Shown: one piece after another, positions 37,883 to 52,100 of the stretch
Layout of the letters: each line of letters starts with the position of its first letter
How positions within the stretch are numbered: the stretch's first letter is position 1
Source: Aralia elata
Lineage: Eukaryota > Streptophyta > Magnoliopsida > Apiales > Araliaceae
NCBI GenBank assembly: GCA_034770075.1
Contig: CM068382.1
Span: 744,001 to 808,000 of the forward strand
DNA length: 64,000 nucleotides
Reading direction: 5' to 3'
The notes under the pieces: model-generated
Databases searched by the model: none
Seen by the model: the letters and a program-made list of their open reading frames with translations, nothing else
Told to the model about the DNA's origin: nothing
Program-made: the position numbers and the translations under genes

Positions 37883-37904
37883 ATATATATATATATATAT
37901 ATAT
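37883..37904. repeat. (TA)11 next to the HLH start codon
   Basis: A perfect AT/TA dinucleotide run begins one base from the ATG on the upstream (5' UTR or promoter) side. Confidence 0.95.
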
Positions 37905-39527
37905 TAGGGTAAAGATGATATTAGGGTTTCTGACACAAAGGGTAAAAGATTTTCTATTTCTGACACAAAGGGACCAAGCTATCTAGCTAGCTAAGGAAAT
38001 TAACCTCAATTCTGACAAAATATATATATAAATATAAATATATCCATCTACTTACATAAACCAAACAACACAAACGGAAATTAAGGGAATACATACATAT
38101 ATATAATATATGTACTCCAGAAGAATGAAGTGAAGAAAAAGAAGAGAGAGAAAAGAAAGATTAGAAATGGGAGGTGAGAAAAGTGGTGGGAATGAATAAA
38201 CAGATGGACGTTTCATTTTCAAGCTGGTTTTTATTTTGGGGGGTTTAATTGATTAATTAAATAATTAGAGGGTGAAAAGTAAGTGATTGGCTCTCTATTT
38301 CTCTGTGGGCCTGGGAAGGGCCGACCACCATACATGATCGCACATGGTTTCATTACCCACTCCGCCGGGACGTGTGCTGGCCCACACACATACAGTCCTT
38401 CTATTTTTCTCTTTATTTCCCCAAGTAGTGTGTAATTAAGAATATGGAGTATTCTTTTCGTGTTTATCATTTTTTCTACTTTGCATATTTTTGTCTCCTC
38501 TCTGGTGGAGAAATGCTCGCTCTATGATTTAAAAACGAAAACATTGACTTAAAGCCTTAAATTTGTTTTGATGCAAGACTCAAACTTGCGTTGGAATTGA
38601 TTTATATTTCAGTAAATTCAATTATTAATAGTCACTATGATAGTATAATCGAGATTGTAGAGTGCGTACTATATCAGACAAATAAGGCTAGTCACAATTT
38701 AATAAACCTAAATATATTCATGCCGTTTACTTTTCGTTTTTCATTAATTAATTTCTATGAGATTGTTTGTAATATTTGATGTTAAATCTAGCATGACATA
38801 AAAAAGGGATCCTGAAATAATTAAAATTGTTCTATCCAAATGCTGATTAAACCGTCAGGCTTGTTTAAGCTAATACTTGAAGACGTAATTGATCCGTATA
38901 TATTTTTTCCAAAAGTATCATGATCCATTTTGAGAATTGTGTTCTAACTAATCTAGAAACGAGTTCATTTTTTTCCATTTAATATGCTTCCCTAAAAATA
39001 ATTGAATTTTTCATGACAACAATTTGGAAACGTATACAAACATAAAGAAGAAATTAAACTATATAACAAACAAGATATATGTGTGTGCTTACCCCAGCTA
39101 GCACATAGAATGAGGAGTTCATGAATTGAGGCTCTTAATTAATTGTTTCCAACTGGTCATTATGCCTACTTAGTTGAGAGCTACTATTATCACCAGCCTT
39201 AGTCATTAGGAGTGTACGTACGTAGTATCTAGTTAATTTAGCCTTCTTAACTGAAAGCTTAAACTCACCTAATATCTATTGATTAAGAAATTGAACCCAA
39301 CTAGCTATGTTATCTGTAAAACAGATAAGGACTCATTAACAATTATATATACAACTAATAAAAGTGAAAGTGAGATTTTCCTAAGTAATATACTACTTGT
39401 GAAATTGATATTAATTTTCACAAGTTCCTTCTCATCTAAATAGTAATTATCGGGTCCCAAACTTATACGAGAGAAATCTTATGAAAATATAAATATTTAT
39501 TTGCGAAAATAATAATTTTTTTTAATA
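37905..39527. other. Promoter side of the HLH gene and intergenic DNA
   Basis: The repeated phrase tctgacacaaaggg occurs at about 37929 and 37959. Otherwise I see AT-rich DNA with no gene. Confidence 0.5.
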
Positions 39528-40086
39528 CCCCTCCGTCCCAGGATAAAAGTTCTCCATTGACTTTTGAAGTCAAATAGACTATTTTTCAAATTAATATATC
39601 TTATTATTCTTTTATATATATGCAAAAATCTATAAACATTATAAACTACATACAATTTAGTACATATCTCTATGTTTACCTTTTTGAAAATACAAATATA
39701 TATGTTTAATTATTAATTTTAAATATGGTCAATTAATTTGACCACAAAAGTCAATAAAGATCTCTTTGATATGAAATGAAATCCATATGAAAATGAAGAT
39801 TCATTTTATTATCACAATCACACACTAATATAAATATAGTTCTCTCTATTTATACATGTAAACTGCTTACATTATAAGCTAATTATCAAACTAACTATAT
39901 TACAAAATTGTCATAAACATAACTAGCATAAGCTAATGTACATGGCTATGAGCTAAAGCTTTGCCTCTGTCATGAATTTGATTGTGTTGGCTGAGAGCTT
40001 GTGACGCTATGTTGCTGTGAATTTGATTCAGAATTGTAAGCTTCACTTGTCATATCTATAACACTTTTATCCTGAGACAGAAGGAG
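39528..40086. mobile_element. Stowaway-like MITE split by a solo LTR
   Basis: The left end CCCCTCCGTCCCAGGATAAA and the inverted right end CTCCTTCTGTCTCAGGATAA match closely. TA dinucleotides flank both sides (39526-39527 and 40087-40088), the Stowaway/mariner signature. Removing the insertion at 39767-40063 leaves an element of about 260 bp. Its inner sequences (ccattgacttttg and caaaagtcaataaag) are also inverted copies. Confidence 0.85.
39767..40063 (-). mobile_element. 297-bp solo LTR inserted in the MITE
   Basis: On the minus strand it begins TGTTATAGATATGACAAG and ends CATTTCATATCA. It carries a TATA-like tataaatagagag. Flanks ctctt (39762-39766) and ctttt (40064-40068) make a 5-bp target duplication with one change. 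The TG...CA ends and small size suggest a Copia-type solo LTR. Confidence 0.75.
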
Positions 40087-40088
40087 TA

Positions 40089-42050
40089 TATAATACTCCC
40101 TATGCTTCAAATAAATGTCTTTATTTGACTTTTATGATAAGTCCACTTTTTTTAAAAAAAATAATAAATCGTGTTGATCTTTTCGAATATAAACGGAGAA
40201 ACTTTGATCATACTCCTTAAACTACATATAATTTATTGTGAATCCTAAGTTTTTTGATTTCGAAGATCAAAATAAAAATATATATGCTTAATTGGAATAG
40301 GTCTAAAAATAGTTAACTTAATCGAGGTAAAGTAAGAAAGAATAGGGTCCCGACAGTCTCTAGCAAAAAATGGTCAGTAATTTTACAATTCATCCATAAA
40401 CAGTTATACAAATGGTTAAAAAAAAATGTTAATATAGCTTACGAATCGAAATTAATAGGCAATCATCTTACTGGACTAACAATATATAATATTGAATCAA
40501 ATTATAACATAATAAAACTCAATCTCGGTCATCTTAACTCACCACATGTTCACTTAAAAAATAATGACTGAAGGTATATATTAGTAATAACAGATCTTTA
40601 CCTCTCTAATCATGGGATAATACTAGCGGACTTAGTAGGCTCGCCTTTATGTCCCCGTCCCCGACCTGAATTTTTGAAATTAGATTCTTATACCATATAG
40701 CATAAGAAGGCCTAATGCATTGTCTAAGTAATTGTCTTAGCTCACTATAGACTTAACTCAAAATTACATGATTAAAGGTATTAATAATAACAATTTGAAT
40801 ATTTATATACAAATTTAAGTTTCTCACATATTAACTAGGGTGTTATAGGTCACCAGTTAATAGTCTAGTCGACATAAAAAGAAAATGATAAAGAAATGGT
40901 CACTATCAATTTTTCAGTATGGTGTTACGGATAATTACAGTTATATATTACTTAATTCGAATTGAGATAGATTTTATATGAAATACTAATTCCATAAATA
41001 AAATTACAGGCTGACTAGGAGGTAGTACATGCACTATATTGGAGCTGAGAAGTAGTACTGTTTTCTACAAAAATTTCCTCATTTTTGCCAACATGTGACC
41101 TTTTCTTTTCTACATGTTAGTTTTAATTTTTGTAATGTTCATTAATTGAAAAGGCCAAGTAAGAACATGGAATAACAAAACAAGAAAACAAACATGCAAT
41201 TATCAAATATCAAGGTCTTCTTTAATGGGGAATAAGAACATGGTAGGCCCAACTTTGTCTACAAGTTGGCGTACATTGATTAAGCTATCAAAACGGTTTT
41301 AAAGACTCTTTAACTAATCTCATAATTAGGGTTTATTTTTAAGATAAGCATGCTGTATCCAGATGCTCTTTTGCATCTTTTCTTTTCTTTTCTTTCGTTG
41401 GACCACTCAATTTTTTTGTTTTGGCTTGTGACTCGGTCACAGGTGTAATCCCGTAACAGACACACTAGCTTCCCTCCGTTACACTACATTCCATCCAATT
41501 CCTTCTTATTAAATTTCTTTCTATTACATTTTTCATCAATTTTTTCTTAATACATAATTCTTCATTAGTATTCAGCGACACGATTAAATTCTTCATTAAT
41601 ATTGTTGCTTAAAATAACATTTGTACAGTTAGATATGTACTATAAAAAAATGAATGATATTATGTACACTAATTATACACAAAAAGTTGTGCACTAATAG
41701 TAAAAATCATGTATTGTTTACTGATGAAAATACGTAAAATATTCAATCGTAGATAATAGTTGTGCCGATGAATACAATGTGTATTTATGCAAAACAGGTG
41801 CCATAAAGCTAGTGAAACAGAAGGACATAGATTTGATCAAATTAATACAAATTACATCTCTGTAATTATTCACATATACATTTGCTAGAGCAAAATTGCA
41901 TTCAAAATGAATCACTTCCTATTAAGTACGAATAGGCTAGATAAAGTGTGAAATATAATACACAAAAAGAATGTATAGAAGTGTAACAATTCCACAAAAA
42001 TCAATCCGCGTATTTTTTTTTATTTTTTATTTTTTGTTTTCTTCTTAAAA
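40089..42050. other. Intergenic DNA downstream of fimbrin
   Basis: A second Stowaway-type left end (tactccctatgcttcaaata, about 40093) has no clear partner. The fimbrin 3' UTR probably occupies the last few hundred bases before 42050. No gene is recognised. Confidence 0.5.
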
Positions 42051-45000
42051 TTAATCTATTGATGACTCTGAAGCAGTGTCATCCATTGTCGAGTTTGAGA
42101 TCGTCTCTGATAGGCTTCCGCTCTCACTATCAGAAGACACACATGATCTTTCTTCCACTGATTGTTTCATGAACCAATACATAATACTTGCCGTAAGTGT
42201 AAGGATCATCTTTTGATTTACCTGATAATTAAAAACATAACATCATATAATTATGAGCTAAGTACCATAATTAAGGGGAGATGGGAAAGAAAATATACTT
42301 ATTATACTACTTCCGTTCCAAATTATAATATCAATATTAACTTTTCAAACGTTTTCAAAATCAAAATTGACATAAATTCATGTAGTTTATGTTAATATAA
42401 ATATGTATGTTATAAATTGCCTAAAAAGTACTATCAGTTATTAGAGTTATTGTTTTCAAAACTAAAACTATAAATAAATCGAAAACTTTTCAAATTGATT
42501 TTTGAAAAGTCAATATTAGTCTTATAATTCGGAACTGAGGGAGAGTACTACTTAAGACCTGGTGTTTCATGCAAAATTATCATTTCACATCACAGATATC
42601 AGTTAGGAAGGGCAAGGTGGCAACATATATACGAGGAAGAGGAAACCTATTTTTTTTTTTTTTGGTGAAGCGAAAAAATCAGAGGTAGAAATAGAAGTAT
42701 TGAAATATTAGAACCTTACCTCAATAATGTCTTCAGGAAGCAAAAATATAGAACATCCAAGTTTCCTTGCGATGCTGATGATGTAGGTTGCATTCATCTT
42801 CTTCTCCTCCTCTACATGAACCCAAATTTTAATAATCTATAAGGATCAGATTCCCAAACTTTCAGAAAGTGGGAAGAAAAAAAAAACAGTTACATCTAGC
42901 ATAATAATTTAGAAAGCTAACATAATAATTATGGATATAACTAAGTAAATAAATTCCATCACAAGTTCAGAGGGAGGCATACCAGTTTCTCCTTTTGTAA
43001 CAAGACTCCAATTAACAACTCGAGGTTGAACAGAACTAAGGAGCTCAAGGAAGAAAATACCATCTGACAAACTCTTATCCTGTAATAGCAAAGTCACTCA
43101 TTAAGCAAAGAAGAAAAACAAAGCTTCTATCAATCAGAAAATTTGGAAGCATATGTCACCAAACTATAGTCCAACATGACTAATTGGAGGTGGTGTTCAA
43201 TTGAGAAAAGTCAGAGTCGTCCATATCTACTGATTTATAATCACAATTCAGAAAGCATTGCATACCTAGACAAAAGGTATGTGCACAAAATAAGTATTCT
43301 TGGGGGGGGGGGGGGATCAGATATGAACATATCTTGCAAACAAACTCAGGTGTACATAATTAAGTTCTTGATGCTACTATGTATCCCAGTAGTTGATGAA
43401 ACTTAAACCATCTGGACCTGGCGTGTTCAGATATGAAATACACTGAATCAACATATAAACTCCCAATGAGAGTGTGGGCTTGCTCCCCCCACAGGGGCTT
43501 GCTTCACTCAAAAGCACTAGCCGAGTAGGTGCTATTTAGATCCAATGCAAGCCACTACTTGAAATATAGTGTCAGACCTAATCCGCTTTCAATTTACATA
43601 AACGTAAATGTGGCTGCAATACAGAAACAATAATTGAATATTAAAGACGAAAAGCTTTAGATATGATACCTTAAAGCTCTTCATGCAACTCTGGCTTCCT
43701 GAATTTCTCACTCTGGTGTTAGCCCACTCTAAAATGTCGGCATCAGTGATTTCCTTCCCATGCGAATGGAATCTCAAGTTCTTTAGCAGTTGAAGCATGT
43801 TACATCGCATTAGCTGCCACAAGTAAGCTGAAAAAGGGATACAATATCCTTCACTTTCAAATGCGTATAACTAAATTTTCCTTATCAACATATTTAAGTG
43901 GAAGTTTGACATACAACAACAAAATCGTAGTTTTGTCAATGACATCAAATGTAAAAAGTGAAAATATGATAGTGAACTTACCCAATATCAATTTCTTATT
44001 TCCCTGTACAATATCATTTCCGGCAATATTAACCAGTGAAAACTTCAGTTGTTTCCCAATCTTGACAACTTGGTTACAGTTTTCTACTTTTCTGAATGGC
44101 AACTTGATTGGAGGCTTAGTTGCTGCCTTCCAATTAACTATCCCTGGTGACACCTTGTCAAGGGTCTCTAAAAGTACCCACCTATAGAGGAACAGAAATC
44201 CATGTAAATCATGAAGACAATAAATAAAATTTAGGTAGTTCACTTATGATCAGCTTTTAATTTGGAGAAATCTTTGATTTCGCTTCTATCGGTTCAGAAT
44301 TCTTGATTTCCAGAATTTAAAAACAATTTTTCTTAAGTTCATCAAGATAATTTCGTAACTTAAAACATTGGTACACAAAATTCTAAACCAGAAGTGCAAT
44401 TGCAAAGGAATTCAGTGCTTTATTTTCTCAGTCTATTTCAACATATATATATATATATATATATAAGCTACAGAAAGCATTAAGGTACAAATCATAAATG
44501 GTTATTGGAGTAAATTTGTACTACATCTTGCAATTAGGATGATACTCACCCATTTCTAACATCTTCAAAGACATTGTTGATATAGGTTGAATGTCCAAAA
44601 CTATTTATCCAGAAGCGAAATGCACTCTCTTCTCTAGAAATTTGGGTGTCATCTGCTGAAACCTCAAGAAAAGATATCTGTTTTACTTGGGTTGAGAGCC
44701 CATTCCTACACAAATACTCATAGTTATGCATCAACTAGAAGGTGAAACATGTACAGTAAATGGAAAAGAATATGTTAATGCAAATGTTTTGAGAAAGTGA
44801 AGATACAGAAGTGACATAGTATGAAATTACAAACACACCAAACTTGCAATTACGTTCCCATTTGAGTCAATCATGAATCGAACAATCAAACAAACAGGGT
44901 CGTATGGTTTTTGCAATAAGAAATTCATTGAGCACATTCTTATCTATGTTAAAAGGGTTTTTAGCTGAACCAAATAGAGAAGAGATTATGAATCTCATAA

Positions 45001-48000
45001 ACTTGACATGCTTGTAGGTTCTTGGCAAGTGCCTATGAATATCAACACAAGTTAACACCTGTCTTATCAAGAAATAGAAACATTAATTGAAAGGCATTGA
45101 ACCAATATACCTCAACTCTAATAACCCAAACAAAAGCTATTAATGTTTGGCAATTTTAACAACTTTGAAACTTCACAAAAAGTTATGTGAAAAAGATATA
45201 ATAGTTCTTTCTAGATATCGACAGTGTAACTGTAACCACTCTAAAGATACGTATGGGATCAGACTTGAGGCATTTGCTATATAGCCTATATTTGAAATTG
45301 AAGGTGAAAAACTTGACATCCCCAATCTAATATACATGAAGAAGGTGATGAATGAAATAATGTTGCAAGGGATTTGATTGCCTCAATATGTAGTTGTTAA
45401 GAATAATATCTAAAATTTACTGTTTTTTAAACAAGTAATGTCCAAATTCTAGTTCGATGCTTGAATATGTACAATTTTCTTCCTTTACCTGAGCGATTTA
45501 CAATAAAATTACTCTGAATATTCTTTAAAATAATTGGTAAGAACTTTCTAACAGGAAGAGGCATGTCAAAATGCTTTACAAATTTGTTTGTTGAAAAAGT
45601 ATACCTATTATCTTTAACACCAAGTTCAGAAAGTAGTGCAGTACAGGATTATGTAACTTCATAAGGTTAATAAACACTAAAAATTCGTAGATAACCAGTT
45701 AAGGTTGATTTACTTTCCAAACAAGTTGTTGATACTCACCGGTGCTGGAATATATGTGCCACGAAGGCAAGGTTAAGATTAGGAGAACCTTCAACAATAT
45801 CTTTTGCTGTTAAGTATCTCTTGCAACCCATCCTATCAGCATGTTCAAGAACTAACTTAGCTCTTTGTAAATGATCTTTTACAGCCAAAGTAGATGGATT
45901 ACTGTGCTCAGGAGCAAGAACATTTAACAAGTGAGCATAGGCCTCTCCATCCTGCAGGCGAATTATATTACTATCAAATGTTGGCATTATTTGAAGCATC
46001 ACAATATTTAAATCTAGATTGAATTAAATAAAACTACATTGTAGAAACATATTTTTGTTCTTCATTATAAGCATATATGAAAAAGGAAAACGTCTACTCT
46101 AGATATTCGGTTTTGCACAAAGAACCAAACAGAGGACTTCCACATAAACGTTAATCATTATAGAGGAGCATCTATGAGACAAACAAGTATTAACTGTTGA
46201 CTGTTGCAAGGACATTGCAGAAAAAACATAACATGCCTAGTGCAAGACGAGGTATCCAGAATCTCATATATCTTGATGTGTTAAAATAAAAGTAAAAAAG
46301 AAACAAACTATATATGCAGACTGTGAGTTTAATGAATGTTTGAACATGTACTCGGTGCAAGACAAGGGACTACTACCTATCCAAGCTGTTATGCTTAAAA
46401 AATTAACTTTCCAAGTAGCACATTTGATGCAGTATGCTTGTCTAATTTTGGTAAGAAAATTTCTTTTTGACTAGGGAGTTCTTTCAGTGAGAACCCTAAA
46501 TCGAATACATGATCTTCAATCTTGCCACATAATTAGAATGTTCTTATGCGACATTTTTACCTTTTTGAAAGGGGAAAGTTCAACCATAACTCACGCCACA
46601 ATGTATTCATTATCTTGTTTCAAGTCAAATCATATTCTAGTGTGTTGATCATAGTTATAAGTTTTCCACCAGATACAAGAATATACAAAGCACAAACGAA
46701 AAGTAGGAAGAAGTCAACATCTTTTCACAAGCCTGAAGCTCTCGAAAGGCTCCACAGTCATGGCATTGGAATTTGCCTGGTGCCAACATAATATGACTAT
46801 TCCAAATCAAGTTCAATCACAATAAAAATAGGATCATCTTACAAAAATAATTCAATTTGAATAGCTAAGCATTATAACTTGTCACCTTAACATCAGAGGA
46901 GAAGTTTGTGACTATTTTCTTGTATCCTGCTTTTTTGAGCTGAAAATTCATCCACCTAAGCAAGATCTTCTCTGGTGGTAGACTCATCAGCTCCTCCATA
47001 TCCTGATAGTTTACATTTAGCATGTAATAATTTTTAATGGTTAAATTAGAATAATCACACTGATTCTTTCAAGAAGTAAAGCTTCAAAGACAGAATGTGT
47101 CTTCACCTTACTATCATCGACTAACTCCACCAATTGAGGAGTTTTCTTTAAATTGAGATCTGCCAATAATTGTATCTAAAACAACAAACATAAAGATGGT
47201 CAGATTTATGAATGCAAAAATGCTCTTGTAGGCAGCATTCTAATCTGCCGATGAATTCAAAGTCTATAATGCTCTCATTGAGCACCCATAGTTCAAGTTT
47301 ATCTATACTGTTTACATATCATAAATAGTAGCAGTATCTATTATAATTTTTAAAACCATGGAGTATGTAAGTGAAAAGACAATTACCTTAATGATTTGAG
47401 ATATCACTCCAAATACAAGATGTCTCTGAAAATGAAACAAAGTAGACTTATATTACTTAGCATCCAGAACTACCACAACCATGAGCTAATGTTAACTAAA
47501 CTCAACATAATCAAGCCATGAAGTGGAAAACAGGTCAATACCAGGGACATTAAAGAATTTGGATTAAGTTGCTTGTGACTAATTTGGGTTAGCTCAGCTT
47601 AAACAGTAATAATTATGCTTGTAAATATCCTCAAAATTTTAGAGGATGATTATGAATACTTGATCCTAGCCGTCCATAAGGTGATGCCCCTAATTTGTAA
47701 ATTAAAATGCATAGTTGTTATTATTTCTGTGCAATAGAAGTTTACATTTTTCTCTTGCTAGATTGAACCCATATATATCAAAAGTTTCAAAGTATACTAA
47801 AGCATGCATACATATTTCATACCCTTCCTTCAATAAAGTCTTGAGTCCCTATGTTGACTAGAGTACAACCAATTGCCTTAGCAGAATTGAGGCATAGGGT
47901 GTGATTTTCATTCCTTTCCCATGGATTGAGGACTCTCTTAGTATTGATTGCCCTGTCATCAATTGTGCCGGGTACTGCCATATTTATAAGCTTACTGCAT

Positions 48001-49118
48001 CAAAGAAGAGTGATTCAACACAAGAAGTATTGTCAAATAACCTAGAGTATCAAAAAATAAGTAAAGGAAAAAAAAAGAGTAATTTATGACTGATGATCAC
48101 CATATAAGAACTCCATCCTTTGCAATCTCGAAAAGATCATTAGTTGATGGATCTATTGGAAGGTACTTCTTTAGAAACTCATCCTCCGCAAGGTAGTGAT
48201 TAATATGTGCAACATAAGACGATTTCTCGGATTCGCTAATTGTGTGAAGCAGTGTAGAAGTTGGAGACTTTAGGAATGCTGATGAGTTTTTTGCACCACT
48301 TCCCATTTTTGTAGTTGCATGCGATTGAAGTTTCAAATAAACCTGGTATTAGATATACAAATTCTTATTTTTGAAGTCCATCGCCTCCAACAAAACAGGA
48401 ACTAGTGAATCCAATATATCTAAAATGGCAAAATATAAAGGGAGAGAATGAATCAAAAGTTATTGAGCTGACTTTGGAATTTGAAAATTTTATATATAAA
48501 GTAGATTATGATGTGCCTTGGATTTTGAAAATTTTAAGCACAAAACAGACTGATTAGATTTTGAAAATTTTAAAGCTGACTGAGAATTTTCCAAACCTCA
48601 AATAAGTTTAATTTAGAATGAGAAAAAATCTGGAAAAATTCAAACTGAGATTTGAATATTTAAGATTTTCCTAGTTTCCTAGTTTCCTACCGTTCTTGAC
48701 TTGGTTTGAAACATCACATAACATGTATATGTATAAAAGATGTGTAATTACCCGAAGAAAGAGTTCGAAATCAACGTCATCATTCAAGTTCTGATAAGAA
48801 TCCTGAATAAATGAAGCTCTGTCTTGGTCCGTTAGATTTTCTCCGACTTGTTTCAGACTCGACATTTTGGACGGCAAGTCCGCAAGCGTGAGACCGCCAT
48901 TCTCTCTCCTCATCCTTGAGAACTGCAAAATATAAATCGAATTATTACCAGCGAGTGTAATAGATCGATCGCGATTATATATGCCAATGCAATCAATGAA
49001 TTAGATCGCGAAATTAAGATTATTAACTTACGTGAGATTTCAAGCTTCGAAGTTCCACCTGAGTGAACTGATTTTGGAGCCATGGATCCGATACCAGCAC
49101 TCCGAAATAACCTGCCAT
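42051..49118 (-). CDS. FIM: Fimbrin (plastin), actin-bundling protein, 14 exons
   Basis: Exons on the minus strand: 49118-49032, 48922-48752, 48342-48101, 47994-47823, 47425-47387, 47175-47107, 47002-46886, 45951-45740, 44705-44550, 44181-43982, 43828-43680, 43079-42983, 42811-42720 and 42221-42051. All junctions are GT-AG and the frame is open for 657 residues. It cross-links actin filaments in the cytoplasm through two tandem pairs of calponin-homology domains. CH1 is about residues 125-237 (GVLICKLINMAVPGTIDDR), CH2 about 263-370 (DGEAYAHLLNVLAPEH), CH3 about 390-500 (FRFWINSFGHSTYINNVFED) and CH4 about 510-615 (DKSLSDGIFFLELLSSVQPR). The N-terminus begins MAGYFGVLVSDPWLQNQF, the usual plant fimbrin start, followed by an EF-hand-like region without convincing calcium loops. 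The tail is acidic and Ser-rich. Plant paralogues FIM1-FIM5 cannot be separated here. Confidence 0.95.
42305..42547. mobile_element. Stowaway-like MITE in fimbrin intron 13
   Basis: The left end TACTACTTCCGTTCCAAATT and the inverted right end TACTCTCCCTCAGTTCCGAA match with small gaps. The inner phrases ttaacttttcaaa / ttttgaaaagtcaa are also inverted. TA flanks both ends. It sits within 42222-42719. Confidence 0.75.
43302..43315 (+). repeat. G14 homopolymer in fimbrin intron 11
   Basis: Fourteen consecutive G on the plus strand, hence a C-run in the fimbrin pre-mRNA. Confidence 0.9.
44442..44465. repeat. (TA)n microsatellite in fimbrin intron 9
   Basis: About twelve TA units between exons 10 and 9. 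Confidence 0.9.
44706..46885 (-). other. Fimbrin introns 7 and 8
   Basis: Introns 44706-45739 and 45952-46885 flank exon 8. Open frames inside them, such as 44867-45070 and 46546-46791, show no similarity to known proteins. I see no inserted element with clear ends. Confidence 0.6.
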
Positions 49119-52100
49119 TTTTTCCGATAAATGACAAAATTAAGCTTCGACTCTTTCGATTTCGCTCTCAACCATGAAAATACTTCCTTGCAGTGAAGGA
49201 AGAGCGAGAAGAAGAAGAAGAAGAAGAAATGCTCTTAACAGATTTTCTCTCTCTAACAGTTATGAGTCACGTTCTCTACCCTTCACTCTGAAGTGGAATA
49301 GATAGGCACCGGCCCAACACTAAACACACTGGGGACGGAGCAGAGCTGTCACAGAGTTCAAAGTGATCTCACAATTCAAAATATGACCATATTGTCCCCC
49401 TTTCAATTCATCAACCGCTACTACTTATAAAGCTAAACAGTAGTACCCTTTCCTTTTTTGAATCAAATTACATTAATATAACGCCAACTGTTAGATGCAT
49501 TATTTTCCCACATTTAACTAATCTTATTTTCCTAATAAAATCAATGTAACACGTGAATTTATCCATTTTCTCACCGGCTATGTTATCACGAAACCACAGC
49601 TACGTATATTAATACATGCAAGTTGACTCACTATATCAAATATAATGATTAAAAAAAATTATCAAATATAATTATTTACGTACCTCACAATAAAAAAAAA
49701 TTGACATATAAAATCGCAAATATTTTATTAGGAATGAATTTGCAAAGAGCTTAATCAAAGTTGGAAGAAATTTACATGTGGTCCCTAATTTAATGATTCT
49801 TCACATTTTAGATCTGCTAAAGCTTGGTTTGATTAATGTTGTAGGTACAGTACTGACTCAATTATTACTATTTCAAAACTCACTTGTTTGTATAACTAAA
49901 AGCTAACTAACATTTTGTCATCATCATCATCATTAATAATAAAGCTTAATTTTGAGTCTTAGTAGTAATAGTGATGATTTTAACCCATGGGCCAGCCCAG
50001 GCCCATATATGTCTAAGCGTCAGGGAGAATGGTCTTTGACTAGCTTGAAAATTAAAAATAAAACTGTCTTAAAGTTTAAACGGAAATATTGGTGTAAAAG
50101 TAGTTGATGAAAAATTGGGGAAATTAGTCATTTTGAAGGGACGGATTGCTTTTGGAAAAGGTAGGTAGATGGATGGAGTAATGGAAAGCTGGCTAGCCTG
50201 GCCCTGGCCCTGGCCTTGATGTTAACTATATACTACTACTACTACTATAACTTGAGTTTGAACTCTCAACTACTAAAAATTGAATTTGAATTCTTCATAT
50301 GGTCTTCATGATTCTAATATAAGCATATATACTTATAATATATTGTGATGCGTGTGCTGGGGAGGAGGGGATGGACCCACTCTCTCAGGTGGTGGTCCAC
50401 CGATATGGGAGCTCAGATAAATTAATTACTAAGCTGCCATGGGACCCACACTTTTTTGGGGGGAGAAAGAAACACATAAAATCATCAATTGACTTCCCCA
50501 TTAATCTCATTCAAATTAACTAAATTTTGAAGTCTTAAAATCATTAATTTCCCTTTGTAATCCATAGATTGCTCGATTATTGTTACCTAAAAAAAATCAC
50601 TAACATTCATAAACAAACATCATAAAAACAAATGAGGGTTTTAATTAAAATTCATGTAATTAATACAATAAAAATGAGAAGTGAATTAATGTAAATTTAT
50701 GATAATTAATTATAACATGCATGTCACATATATTGTACTCATACTATACTAGTATAACTTATGGTGAATGCAAAACATAGTTGTTATACCAAAATATAAT
50801 ATAATGGGTCACGTACACGTGGGTCTTGAGACAAAGCTAGCCTAAGAAAATATGGTATGGGATTGGGAGGGGAGGGGAGGGGAGACAGCAAAAAGTTGGG
50901 CGGTGAAAGTGTAATGCTAGACCAAGGAGGAGATATGGTGTGCTGCTACATTGCTTGCTTTATACTATAATAAAGACCTTAACTTGAAAAGGCAAAAGAA
51001 AGACGAATGAAGGCGTGTGATTAAATAATGAGAGAACGAGATTTCAACCGTTCCTGACAGTAAAAAAAATATTAACAATTTAATGTTACGTACATGCAGT
51101 TGTTTGAATAGATAATTGTATGTGCATGAAACAGTACACAACTACAATTTACACTTTCATTATTTTTTTGATCATAGACTGACTATTAAACTGATCGATC
51201 TTAAATAGTTAGAATTAGTGAAGAATTAAGATGGTGTGAAGCAAAGCAATTCCTTGGTGCATGTTTGTTTGCATGTTGATCTGATCTCCCAAGATGAAGA
51301 TGATTATCATTAGGCATTAGCCATTAGGCTTAGGCATGGCCATGGTCTTGTGAGTGTAATTTCAGGACCAGAAGTAGGTCCAATCCACACATGGAAGGGG
51401 GTTTCAATTCTTGATATTGTCCGACTAATATTATTCCATTCATCATTGCTAGTGCTAGTGCTAGTGATTGGGCATTACCAAAAGTATGATTCGACTCATA
51501 TTTGGGTCTTGATTTGCTTTATCATGGAACAGCTAATTCCCTAACTATTTCATTCCTAAAAAATTCAAAAGTGCATGCATACCCCTTCTGTTTTCTTTAA
51601 TTGCTTTAAATTTGGTGAAAATGAGAATGTATATATTAGTTGTTTACCATATTTTCAAAAAATAAAATAAAATAATGAATTATAGGAAAAATGTATTTCT
51701 TTCTATATCAAGATTTTCACACGTTTAAGTATTTAATTGTTTCCTCTACGTACACATAATATAGAAGAATATTTTCTGCTTAGTTCTTAGTTGTAAGATG
51801 TTTAGTAGTGTAGCCGGTTTTTTTTTCTTTAATATTTTATTTTTTCTCGGTCAGTGGCCGGCTTATTAGATCTTGTTATTCTTCAAATTTTATTTTCAGA
51901 ACTTAATGTGAAAATGACATCAAAAAAAAGGTTAGCTTTTATATCCAAATTGAATAGCGGTGGTTGTTCCAACTTCCATACATGCATTTGCTCCAATAAA
52001 CCTTCTGTCTAGTATGTGAAATCACTATATTGTTCACATTTTTCAAATTAAGTAGAGAAAACATTAAATATTCAATTATCAAAATAGAAAATATTAAGTC

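Noticed and set aside
44867..45070. Possible small gene in a fimbrin intron
   Set aside because: The frame is short, has no domain, and lies between two well-defined fimbrin exons.
51350..51544. Short open frame in the fimbrin upstream region
   Set aside because: Its 64 residues show no family resemblance and no splice partners were found.
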